Shown piece after piece: positions 18,757 to 27,852 of a stretch of 64,000 bases of DNA. The position numbers and the translations under genes were made by a program. The notes beneath the pieces are model-generated. The model was not told the origin of the DNA and searched no databases. It worked only from the letters and a program-made list of their open reading frames with translations. This DNA is from Acidovorax sp. NCPPB 4044 (lineage in GTDB: Bacteria; Pseudomonadota; Gammaproteobacteria; Burkholderiales; Burkholderiaceae_C): the NCBI RefSeq assembly GCF_028069655.1, contig NZ_JAMCOS010000001.1, positions 3,006,001 to 3,070,000 on the forward strand, given 5' to 3'. How positions within the stretch are numbered: the stretch's first letter is position 1; each line of letters starts with the position of its first letter.

Positions 18757-19848
18757 ATGCCGCCCCTGGAGCCCCCGCCGCCCGCGCCACCGCCGGCGGC
18801 TCCCGCTGCCGCCATCGCCCTGCCCGGGCCGGCGCGGGGCGTGCGCACCGCCAGCTACCTGCTCATGGGCGGCGCGCTGCTGCTGGTGATGTGGCAGGGC
18901 CTGCTGCCCGGGCTGATCTGCGCCTGCCTGGGCTTCCTGCTCACGCGCTGGGCCGCGCCCCGCCTGGCGGGCGCGCTGCCGCGCAACTGGCATGCCACGG
19001 GCCGCGCCGCGCGCACCGGCCAGGCAGCGGCGGCCACGCTGGTGGGCATCGCGCCCCTCGTGCTGCTGGCCGTCGCGGCCACGCACTCGCGCACCTACAT
19101 CGTGGAGGCACCGCAGCAGTACCGCGAACTGCTCGACTTCCTCGCGCGGACCGTGCTGGAACTGCGCCTGAAGCTGCCGGCCGACATCGGCGCGCACCTG
19201 CCCGAGGGCGCTGCGGAGATCCAGCGCACCATCGCGGGCTACCTGGGCGCCAAGGCCGGCGCGCTCGCACTGGCCGGGCGCGTGTGGCTGGCAGGCCTGC
19301 TGCATGCCTACGTGGGCCTGCTGATCGGCGCGCTGGCCGCCGTGCGGCCGCTGGGCGGGCCGCGCGGGCCGCTGGCCGTGGCGCTGGCCGACCGCATCAC
19401 CTACCTGGGCGAGGCCTTCCGGCAGATCGTGGCGGCGCAATTCTGGATCGCCACGTTCAACACCATGCTCACGGCCCTCTTCCTGCTGGCGATCCTGCCG
19501 CTGTGGGACCTGCGCCTGCCCTATACGCCCGCGCTCATCACCCTCACCTTCCTCGCGGGGCTGGTGCCCATCGTGGGCAACCTGCTGTGCAACGCGGTCA
19601 TCACCATCGTGGGGCTGTCGGTCTCGCCCACGGCGGCCATCGCCTGCCTGGCGTTCCTGGTGCTGATCCACAAGGCCGAATACGTGATCAACGCGAAGGT
19701 GGTGGGCCAGCGCACGCACATGGGCGTGTGGGAGCTGCTGTCGGTGATGTTCGTGGCCGAAGCCGTGTTCGGCCCCGCCGGACTCGTGGCCGCGCCGCTC
19801 TTCTACGCCTACCTGAAGAAGGAACTGGAAGCGGTCCGGCTGGTCTGA
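18757..19848 (+). CDS. AI-2E family (PerM-type) membrane permease
   Basis: A 363-aa polytopic membrane protein of the AI-2E/PerM family, with a Pro/Ala-rich start, paired helices near residues 30-60 and 85-105, an amphipathic soluble segment (about 110-180) and four to five C-terminal helices. The family motif region GLVPIVGNLLCNAVITIVGL is visible. It is closely linked to purM, the usual arrangement in Burkholderiales with hda on the other side. Transported substrate unknown. Confidence 0.88.
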   Translation: MPPLEPPPPAPPPAAPAAAIALPGPARGVRTASYLLMGGALLLVMWQGLLPGLICACLGFLLTRWAAPRLAGALPRNWHATGRAARTGQAAAATLVGIAPLVLLAVAATHSRTYIVEAPQQYRELLDFLARTVLELRLKLPADIGAHLPEGAAEIQRTIAGYLGAKAGALALAGRVWLAGLLHAYVGLLIGALAAVRPLGGPRGPLAVALADRITYLGEAFRQIVAAQFWIATFNTMLTALFLLAILPLWDLRLPYTPALITLTFLAGLVPIVGNLLCNAVITIVGLSVSPTAAIACLAFLVLIHKAEYVINAKVVGQRTHMGVWELLSVMFVAEAVFGPAGLVAAPLFYAYLKKELEAVRLV

Positions 19849-19967
19849 CGGCCGCCCGCAAGGCGGTTGTCCCAAATTGATCGATCCAGGTCTGCCGCCG
19901 AGCGGACGGCACCGCGCAGCCCAGGCAACATCACGGCATCCACCACTTCCCCTGCCGGGAGATTGCC

Positions 19968-20567
19968 ATGAAAACCTGTCTGTTAGTGATCGATGTGCAG
20001 GAGTCCTTCCGCCACCGCCCGTACTTCGCGGCCCAGGACCTGCCCGCCTACCTCGCTGCGCAGAACGCGCTCATCGAAGGCTGCGCGGTACGCGGCATCC
20101 CCGTGGTGCGGGTGCTGCACAGAGACGGCCCCGCCGAGGCATCCAACCCCTTCGCGGCCGAATCCGGCCACGTGCGGCCGCTGGCCGGGCTGGCGCCCTT
20201 CGCCGCCGCGGCGGAATTCACCAAGCACCGCCACAGCGCGCTGGTGGGCACGGGCCTCGATGTGTGGCTCACGCGGCAGGGCATCGGCCGGCTGATCGTG
20301 AGCGGCATCCGCACCGAGCAGTGCTGCGAGACCACCACCCGCCACGCGAGCGACCTGGGCTGGGAGGTGGATTACGTGACCGAGGCCACGCTGACCTGGG
20401 ACATGCAGCAGCCCGACGGGCGCTGGCTCCCGGCCGCCGACCTGAAGGCGCGCACGGAGACGGTGCTGGCCGGCCGCTTCGCGACGCCCTGCACGGTGGC
20501 CCGCGCGCTGGAGCGGGCCGAAGAAGCCGCCCGCACCCGCGACGCCGCCGGGGTGGTGGCCGCATGA
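19968..20567 (+). CDS. Isochorismatase-family cysteine hydrolase
   Basis: A 199-aa hydrolase with the expected catalytic triad: Asp9 (LLVIDVQ), Lys86 (EFTKHRHSAL) and Cys119 (SGIRTEQCCETT). These enzymes hydrolyse amides or vinyl ethers, including nicotinamide-like and N-carbamoyl compounds; the substrate here is unknown. It begins a three-gene unit with a DJ-1/PfpI protein (ATGA overlap) and a GlxA-type regulator. Confidence 0.9.
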   Translation: MKTCLLVIDVQESFRHRPYFAAQDLPAYLAAQNALIEGCAVRGIPVVRVLHRDGPAEASNPFAAESGHVRPLAGLAPFAAAAEFTKHRHSALVGTGLDVWLTRQGIGRLIVSGIRTEQCCETTTRHASDLGWEVDYVTEATLTWDMQQPDGRWLPAADLKARTETVLAGRFATPCTVARALERAEEAARTRDAAGVVAA

Positions 20568-21250
20568 CGGTCCGCCCCACCGGCCTGGCCAGGCACACAC
20601 CCCCCGCCACCTGGCGGGTGGCCATCCTCGCGTTCGACGACGTGGAGGCGCTCGACCTGGCCGGCCCCTACGAAGTCTTCACCACCGCCGCGCGCATGCA
20701 CGCGCGGCAGGCGCTTTCGTCGTCCCCGCCGCTCTTCGACGTGCGCTGCGTGGCGCGCGACGCCGGCCCGTCCGCGGTGGTGCGCGCCCGCGCCGGGCTG
20801 CGCATCGTGCCCGATGCCGCGTTCGCCGATGCGGGCGTGCCGGATGTGCTGATCGTGCCCGGCGGCGTGGTCGACGGCGCCCTGGCCTGCCCCGCCACGC
20901 TCGCCTGGATCGCGCGCGCCGCGTCGGACGCCTGGGTGACGGCCTCGGTCTGCACCGGCGCCTTCCTGCTCGCGGCGGCCGGCGTGGTGCAGGACGGGCC
21001 CGTCACCACCCATTGGGAGGACGTGGACGACCTGCGCCGCAGCTTCCCGCGGCTGGACGTGCGCACCGGCGTGCGCTGGGTGGACCACGACGGCAACGGC
21101 ACGCTGTTCTCCTCGGCGGGCATCAGCGCGGGGATCGACCTGTCGCTGCATCTGGTAGAACGCCTCGCCGGCCGCGCGCTCGCCGAACGCACGGCCCGGC
21201 AGATGGACACGCCATGGAATCCCGATCCCCGAACCGCACCGCAGCCCTGA
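20564..21250 (+). CDS. DJ-1/PfpI family protein
   Basis: A 228-aa class I glutamine-amidotransferase-like protein. The N-terminal VAILAFDDVEALDLAGPYEV and the nucleophile-elbow VTASVCTGAFLLAAAG (Cys) are clear, as is TTHWEDVDDL, typical of the group related to the sensory half of GlxA regulators and to isonitrile hydratase. The start overlaps the isochorismatase stop by ATGA. Its C-terminus overlaps the next gene by 37 nt. Confidence 0.88.
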   Translation: MTVRPTGLARHTPPATWRVAILAFDDVEALDLAGPYEVFTTAARMHARQALSSSPPLFDVRCVARDAGPSAVVRARAGLRIVPDAAFADAGVPDVLIVPGGVVDGALACPATLAWIARAASDAWVTASVCTGAFLLAAAGVVQDGPVTTHWEDVDDLRRSFPRLDVRTGVRWVDHDGNGTLFSSAGISAGIDLSLHLVERLAGRALAERTARQMDTPWNPDPRTAPQP

Positions 21251-22281
21251 GCCTCGCTCCCGCCGACGCGACGGCGGCAGCGGCCGCCTCGGCGGCGGCG
21301 CCGGTCCACGCCGCGATCCACGTCATCTTCGCGCTGCTGCCGCACAGCCTCGTGCTCGACTGGGCCGGGCCGGCGGAGGCGCTGCGCATCGCCAACCAGT
21401 GCCTGCGCGCGCAGGGGCGGCCGGAGCGCTTCGTGCTGCGCTTCGCCAGCCCCACGCCCCAATCGGTCACCTCGGTGGGCGCCCTGCTGAGCGGCCTGGA
21501 GCCGCTGCCCACGGCGTGGCCCGACGCCGCGTGGGTGGTGCTGATCGGCCTGCCCGGCGCGGCCATCGACGTGGCCGGCGACGAGGCGCGCGCCCTGCTG
21601 CACTGGCTGCGCGGACTGCGGCCCGAGCGCGGCCGGCTGGAGCTGCTCACCGTGTGCGCCGGCTCGGTGCTGGCAGCGCATGCGGGGCTGCTGGCGGGCC
21701 GGCGCGCGACCACGCACCACCAGCACCTGGCGGAACTGCAGCAGGTCGAGCCGCGCTGCGACGTGGTGGCCAACCGCGTCTTCGTGCCCGACGCGCCGCT
21801 CTACAGCAGCGCCGGCGTCACCACGGGCGTCGACCTCGTGCTGCACCGCATCGCCGACGAATGCGGCCCGGCCATCGCCGCCCAGGTGGCGCAGACCATG
21901 GTGCTGGCCCTGCGGCGCGGCCCGCACGACCCGGAGTTCTCGCCCTTCCTCGCGCACCGCGACCACCTGCACCCCGCATTGCACCGCGTGCAGGACGCCG
22001 TCGCGCAGGACCCTGCCAGCGCCTGGACCGTGCCGGCCATGGCCGAGGTGGCGCACGCCTCGCCGCGCCACCTCACGCGGCTCTTTCTCGACCACGCGGG
22101 CATCGCCCCGCTCGCCTGGCTGCGCACCATCCGCCTCTCCACGGCCGAGGCCGCGCTGAACGCAGGCCACAGCGTGACCCAGGCGGCCGCGCTGGCGGGC
22201 TTCAGCTCCGACACGCAACTGCGCCGCGCATGGCACCGGTTCGGGCGCGGCGGCACGCCCTCGGAGCCCGGGCACGCCTGA
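21214..22281 (+). CDS. GlxA-family transcriptional regulator (DJ-1-like sensor plus AraC HTH)
   Basis: A 355-aa regulator. The N-terminal half is a DJ-1/PfpI-like domain (HVIFALLPHSLVLDWAGPAE; LLTVCAGSVLAAHAGLL), the C-terminal 110 residues an AraC DNA-binding domain with two helix-turn-helix units (MAEVAHASPRHLTRLFLDHA and SVTQAAALAGFSSDTQLRRA). The ATG lies inside the previous gene, so translation is probably coupled. It likely controls its own operon, sensing a metabolite handled by the two upstream hydrolase-fold proteins (inference). Confidence 0.9.
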   Translation: MESRSPNRTAALSLAPADATAAAAASAAAPVHAAIHVIFALLPHSLVLDWAGPAEALRIANQCLRAQGRPERFVLRFASPTPQSVTSVGALLSGLEPLPTAWPDAAWVVLIGLPGAAIDVAGDEARALLHWLRGLRPERGRLELLTVCAGSVLAAHAGLLAGRRATTHHQHLAELQQVEPRCDVVANRVFVPDAPLYSSAGVTTGVDLVLHRIADECGPAIAAQVAQTMVLALRRGPHDPEFSPFLAHRDHLHPALHRVQDAVAQDPASAWTVPAMAEVAHASPRHLTRLFLDHAGIAPLAWLRTIRLSTAEAALNAGHSVTQAAALAGFSSDTQLRRAWHRFGRGGTPSEPGHA

Positions 22282-22625
22282 GCGCCTGCAGGCAGCAGGC
22301 AGGCAGAGGCCGCCCGGCCCATCGCGCAAACGTCGGGGCCTGCACGGCAGGGCGCTGCAGGCCCCTGCATTGCATTGCACTGCCGGATTGCACGTTCCCG
22401 CAGCCCAGCGGCCGTGGGCCGCTGCACGCCGCTACCACAGCGCTCCACCAGCGCCAAGCGGTTCGAACATTTCTTCCGCAGAGCGGTACGGAAGGCATAT
22501 GCAGCCCCGCTGCTGGACATACCCGCCCATAGAATCCCCCCGGCCCAAATTCAGGTGAATGCTTTATTCGATCCCATTCGAATAAGGCAACCATCCATTC
22601 AAATCATTCGGGGGGAATCAAAATA
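22282..22625. other. Intergenic region before the Rhs island
   Basis: 344 bp with no gene. Composition shifts from GC-rich to AT-rich toward the right. It contains a perfect hairpin at 22406-22424 (CAGCGGCC-GTG-GGCCGCTG) without a T-run and a separate operator-like dyad at 22564-22585. Confidence 0.5.
22564..22585. promoter_or_regulatory. Operator-like palindrome upstream of rhs
   Basis: TTATTCGA and TCGAATAA form a perfect 8-bp dyad around a 6-bp centre, 40 bp before the Rhs start codon in an otherwise unstructured AT-rich leader. The form suits a dimeric repressor site; no regulator is assigned. Confidence 0.35.
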
Positions 22626-25600
22626 ATGAAAACTTTATTCAGATATAAATTTCTTTTAACAGCGCTTATGGCGGGATCGTCTGCGCATGCGGGGACGGAC
22701 AGTGGCAACCCCTTGGGATACCACATGGACGCGTGGGGTTTGGCGAATCCATTCGCCATCCACTCGACAACGCCCCAAGGGGCATGTGGTGCGATGCCCA
22801 CTCTAGGCTATAGCGGCATTCACAAATACTGCGGGCCCTCTGGTGACGACAGATTCCCCATGACCTGCATCAGTTCAGACTCTGTTTGCGAAGGCAGCAA
22901 TGGATACGCCATCTGGCCAACCTGCAACCAGCGCACGAACAGCCATCCCCTGCACGCATCCAACCGTACATGGTGGAAGATGAGCATTAGTCGGTTTGAC
23001 TATGGAGTGGGAGATTACGTCTGCTACTGCGAACCGGACGAATTCGACAACCCCTACATCCGCGACCCCGAAAGCGGCTGGTGCGCCCCCAAGGACCTGA
23101 TCGATCCCCCACCGCCTCCGCCCCCTCCTCCACCCCCACCGCCCCCGCCGCCGCCGCCACCCCCTCCTCCGCCCGCACCTCCGCCGCCTCCCCCGCCGCC
23201 CCCGCCCACGGACCGGATCGTTCCGCTCTCGGTGTTCCCGGGCGGGCAGGACGGCATGTGCATGGGCGATCCGGTCATTCCCGCCACCGGAGAGAACTTC
23301 CAGGAGCAGGCCGACTACACGGACCCGCAGGGCGCGGGCCTCGACTTCATCCGCATCTACCGCAGCCACTGGGCGCTGGGCTCCGTGCGGCCCAACCACG
23401 GCCTGGGCGACCAGTGGAGCCACAACCACGCGATCGAACTGAAGGTGACGGGCGGCGCCGCGACGCTGGTCTTCGGCGATGGGCAGGAGCGGTCGTTCAG
23501 CCAGGGCGCCTCCGGCGGCTGGGTGCCCCGCGAGCCGGGGGATTCGATGGTGCAGGCCAACGGCGGCTGGACCGTCAGGTACGCCAACGACGATTCGCTG
23601 CTGGCCTTCGACAGCGCCGGCAAGCTCCTCACGCGGCAGTTCCGCAACGGCTGGCTGCTGTCCTACGGCTACCAGTACGGGCGCCTGGTCACCATCAAGA
23701 ACCACTTCGGCAACACCCTCACCCTGGAGCGCAACAGCTTCGGCTTCATCAAGAGCCTGACCGACCCGGCGTGGTCCCGCACCTACTACACCTACACCGG
23801 CGGCCTGGAGAGCGAAGGCAGCCTGGCATCGGCCAGCCTGGAGAACACCTACACGAAGCGGTTCACCTACGGCGATGCACGGTTCCCGTTGCTGCTCACG
23901 GCCATCGCCGACGAGAACGGCCGCACCTTCGCCACCTTCAGCTACGACGCCCTGGGCCGCACCCTCAAGGCGGCCCACGCCGGCGATGCGCTCGCGCACG
24001 AGTTCGACTATGCGTCGCTCGCCTCCGGCACGGTCCGCGTCAAGGACGCGCAGGGCCTGCTGCGCGAGTACGGCTTCGGCCACCAGAACGGCGCCCTCGC
24101 CATCACCGGCGCATCGGCCGTGCCCGCGCTGGCCTACCGCCCGGTGGCGCGCCGCACGCAAAGCGCCAGCGGCCTCGTCACCGCCGAGCAGGACTTCGCG
24201 GGGCGCACCAGCCGCTACACCTGGGACGAGGCCCGCCGGCTGCCCACCGTGGCCGTCCACGCGGCGGGCACGGCCGACGAGCGCTCCGTGCAGACGACAT
24301 GGCACCCCACGCTGCGCCTGCCCGTCAGGCGGCAGGAAGGCAGCCGCGTCACCGAATACGCCTACGACGCCTTGGGCAACCTCGTGAGCGAACGGGTCTC
24401 CGACGCCCGGTCGGGCACCCCGCCCACCACCCGCACCTGGGAATACGGCGCCTGGACGATGCTGTCCTCCACCGACGCGAACGGCTTCAAGACCACCTAC
24501 GACTATGCCTACCCGCCCCAACCGTGGCCCATGGAGGTGCGCAACCCGCTGGGCCACACCACGATGACGATGCGGCAGACGGACGGCTATCCCTACTACC
24601 TGGGCCTGCCCAACGGCGTCGGCTACGACATCGACAACGTGAGCGACCCGCGCCGCTTCGTCACCCAGGTCTCCACCAACGGCCTCGTCTGGACCTACCA
24701 GTACGGCGCCACCGGCCAGCTCGCCCGCCAGAGCGAGCCCTCCGGCTACGCCGTGGAGTACACCTACGACGACGCCCACCGCATGACCGGCTGGAAGGAC
24801 AACCGCGGCGCCACGGCCCGCCTGGCCTACGACGGCTTCGGCAACACCACCCTCACCGAGATCGCCGATGCCGCCGGCGCCATCGTGTGGAAGGAGCACA
24901 AGCACTACAACGCGCTCAACCAGCTCGAGTCGGTGCAGACCGGGGACGTGAAGGACACCTTCGCCTACGGCCCCAACGGCGAGCTGGCCGCGCGGACCGA
25001 CGCCGCCCAGCGCACCACCACCTTCCAGCGCAACGCCTTCGGCCAGCCCACGCGCATCACCGACCCGGCCGGCCAGTCCGCGTCGCTCGCCTACGACGCG
25101 CTGGGCGCGCTCCAGACGGCCACCGACACGTGCGCGGCAACCCCACGCGCGAGACCACGCTGGACGCGGGCACCGCCGAGACCCGCTACGACGCCATGGG
25201 CCGCCCCGTCCAGTGGACCGACGCCCTGGGCCGCACCACCCAGGCCACGCGCGACGCCCTGGGGCGGCCGACGCTGCTGCGCCTGGCGGACGGCAGGCAG
25301 AGCACGCTGCGCTACGACCTCACCGGCACGGCCTACAACGCCGACAACGCCCCGCGCGCCAGCACCGGCGCTTTGAGCGAAGTGCAGGACCCCGGCGTCA
25401 CCACGCGCTGGCGCTACGACCGGCTGGGCCGGGTCATGACCAAGACACAGATCCCCACCACCGGCGCCACCCGGGCCGTGGGCACCGACTACGTGCCCGG
25501 CGGCAACCCCGGCGCCGGCGAGGTGGCCGCCCTCACCTACCCCAGCGGCCGGCGCCTGCAGATGCAGTACGACGCCACGGGCCGCCTCACCGCCCTGCTC

Positions 25601-27265
25601 TGGAACGGCCAGCCCCTGCTCACCGGCATCGCCTGGAACCCGCTCGGCCAGCCCACCGGCTGGACCTGGGCCGCGCATGGCCAGGCGAAGGAGCTGCGCG
25701 TCTACGACACCTCCGGCCAGCTCACCGCCAGCCGCCTGCTGCCGCAACTGGCCTGGGACACCGCCGGCCGCCTCACGCGCATCCAGCAGCGGCACATGCT
25801 GCCGGCCGCCAGCGGCACGGTGGCGCAGCAGGCTCTGCTCACCAGCGCCTTCACCTACGACACGGCGGGGCGCCTCACCGCCAGCGCCCACAGCCTGCCG
25901 TCAGGTACCACCTTGCCCACCGGCTGGGGCCTGGGCGACACCCTGGGCGCCACGGCCAGCGGCTATGCCTGGGACGCCAACGGCAACCGCACACAGGTCT
26001 CGCACACCAGCGCCACGGCCACGGGGCCGGCCAAGCTGGAGCGCGTCTACCAACCCGTCACCGGCAGCAACCGCTTGAAGGGCTTCACCGAGACCTACAC
26101 GCCCCCAGGCGCCGCCGCGCGCCGCACCGATGTGGTCTATGCGCAGGACGCCACGGGCGCGCTCACCAAGAAAGGCGACACGTACCTGCACTACGGCGCC
26201 GATGGGCGCATCGCCAAGGCGGGCGCAAGCAGCGATCCGGCCAACGCCTTGGCCGTCAGCTACACCACCAACGCCCAGGGCCAGCGCGTGCTCAAGAGCG
26301 ATGCGCGTGTCTCCGGCACCAATGCCGCCAGCGCCATCACCCTGCAGACCGTCTACGCCGAAGACGGCATCGGCAGCACCGTCCTGGGCCAGTACGGCAA
26401 CCGCCGCAGCAGCAACAGCGCCGCACCCGCCAGCGAGATGGACAGCACCGAAGTGATCTGGCTGCCCACCGCATCCGGCCCGCTGCCCGTGGCCGCGCAG
26501 ATCAATGGGCGGCTGTACGCCATCGACGCCGATCACTTGAACACGCCAAGGCGTCTGACGAACACCCAGGGCCAAGTCGTGTGGCAGTGGCTCATCACCG
26601 GATTCGGTGAGGCCAACCCCACGACCGGCGCCACGGGGTATGCGCAGAGCGGGCAGGCCAGCGGCCGCAGCTACGGCGAGGCCGTGCGCTTCGATCTGCG
26701 GTATCCGGGGCAGGTGTGGGATGAAGAGACGGGGTTGAATTACAACCTGCACCGGTATTACGACCCGGCGACCGGGCGGTATATGCAGGCCGATCCGATT
26801 GGGTTGGCGGGGGGATGGAATCGGTTCCTTTATGTGGATGGCAATCCGATTCTGGACACCGATGCAGAGGGGCTTCAAAGCTCAAGATCGCGGATCAAAC
26901 CCGTTGAGCTATTGCCTTTGGAGGGCAATGGTGGCGGTATTGGCGGTGGTGGTGGCATTGGGGGCGGCTATACATCAAGCGCAGCGCGAAGAGACGTTAT
27001 GGCAAGAGCGGGCATACCAACCAGCCAACAGCCAGTTTCACAATCCAGAAATTCATCCGGTCGTGAATATTCATACGATATTCCTGCGCCTGGCGGTGGC
27101 ACACAGAGAATGTCTGTCCAACAGCAAACACTAGATCGGAGCCATCCTGGTCAGCCACACTGGGAAGCCGGACGAGTAAAAACCGATAAATTCACAGGGG
27201 AAATTCGGTACAACAATTATGGCTGCCCTGCACTAATGAATGGAAAATTTAAGTCGGAGTACTAA
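22626..27265 (+). pseudogene. Rhs-repeat toxin, Sec-exported, interrupted by a 31-bp deletion
   Basis: The intact product would be about 1550 aa. It has a Sec signal peptide (MKTLFRYKFLLTALMAG..AHA), a Cys-containing N-terminal domain to residue 160, a 34-residue Pro tract (161-194, one Ala), then a DUF6531-like entry (GDPVIPATGENFQEQADYTD) and many Rhs/YD repeats. The core ends at the hallmark YMQADPIGLAGGWNRF. A variable tip of about 150 residues with a Gly-rich linker ends near SHPGQPHWEAGRVKTDKFTG and resembles, from memory, polymorphic toxin type 24. After 25127 the sequence lacks 31 bp present in the downstream copy (28245-28275), shifting frame; translation from 22626 would stop at 25376 and lose the tip. 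The tip itself is intact and is followed by its immunity gene. Confidence 0.85.
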
Positions 27266-27266
27266 G

Positions 27267-27752
27267 ATGCAAAAAGACAAAGACACCCTTCGCAGAAATA
27301 TTCTGCTCAAAAAACACCTCAAAAATCTATCAACCATTCTTAACAGGGAAGTTAGTTCCAACGAGCTGGAAACATCACCCTCACCAAATGCAGTCCAACT
27401 GGCCGCCAAAGAACTCGGACAATTTCAATTCATTCAGGTAAATTTCAAAAAGACTGATGTAGATAAATTAAAAATTACCCTAGAGAAATTGGCTCACCTC
27501 AACAAATCCTGCTTTTATCTTTGGCTAGATAACAGTATTGATCTTGGCTTCTTAAAAATCAATTCACTTTCAGATATTGATTACTTTAGCATTTCCGAAA
27601 AAATACAGCCATTTACATTTGGACTAATAGCAGAAGATTTTTCAGATTATCTTCTTTGTGATTTGGAATCAGAAGAGGAATCGACAGTCATTACCCTTGA
27701 GTACAAAGGGAAAAATTGGAGCAGTGATCTCAAGTCTCTGGCAGGCCCTTGA
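27267..27752 (+). CDS. Presumptive immunity protein 1
   Basis: A 161-aa acidic, Lys/Leu-rich cytoplasmic protein that starts one base after the Rhs tip's stop codon with GGAG in front of the ATG. Base composition is AT-rich, sharply unlike the Rhs core. Position directly after a variable toxin tip is the classical place for the cognate immunity gene; no immunity family is recognised. It would be maintained even if the toxin frame is broken. Confidence 0.7.
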   Translation: MQKDKDTLRRNILLKKHLKNLSTILNREVSSNELETSPSPNAVQLAAKELGQFQFIQVNFKKTDVDKLKITLEKLAHLNKSCFYLWLDNSIDLGFLKINSLSDIDYFSISEKIQPFTFGLIAEDFSDYLLCDLESEEESTVITLEYKGKNWSSDLKSLAGP

Positions 27753-27768
27753 AATGCTTAATCGTGAA

Positions 27769-27852
27769 GCAATTGCTACAAAAAAGATAGCAAACTATCC
27801 AATGGATCCGGCGGCATGCGCGTTAAAACACTTCAAGAATCCATGCCGGCCC
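27769..27852 (+). repeat. 84-bp dual-hairpin repeat R1
   Basis: First half: GCAATTGCTAC and GATAGCAAACTATCC, with ATAGC/TTGCTA arms. Second half: CCGGCGGCATG and ATCCATGCCGGCC arms separated by GCGTTAAAACACTTCAAGA. It follows immunity gene 1 and aligns gap-free with R2 (30819-30902) and nearly so with R3 (31938-32020). The ATG of the next reading frame lies within it. Confidence 0.85.

Noticed and set aside
23106..23210. Pro-codon run considered as a non-coding simple repeat
   Set aside because: Lies in frame within a clear Rhs coding sequence with protein-like flanks.
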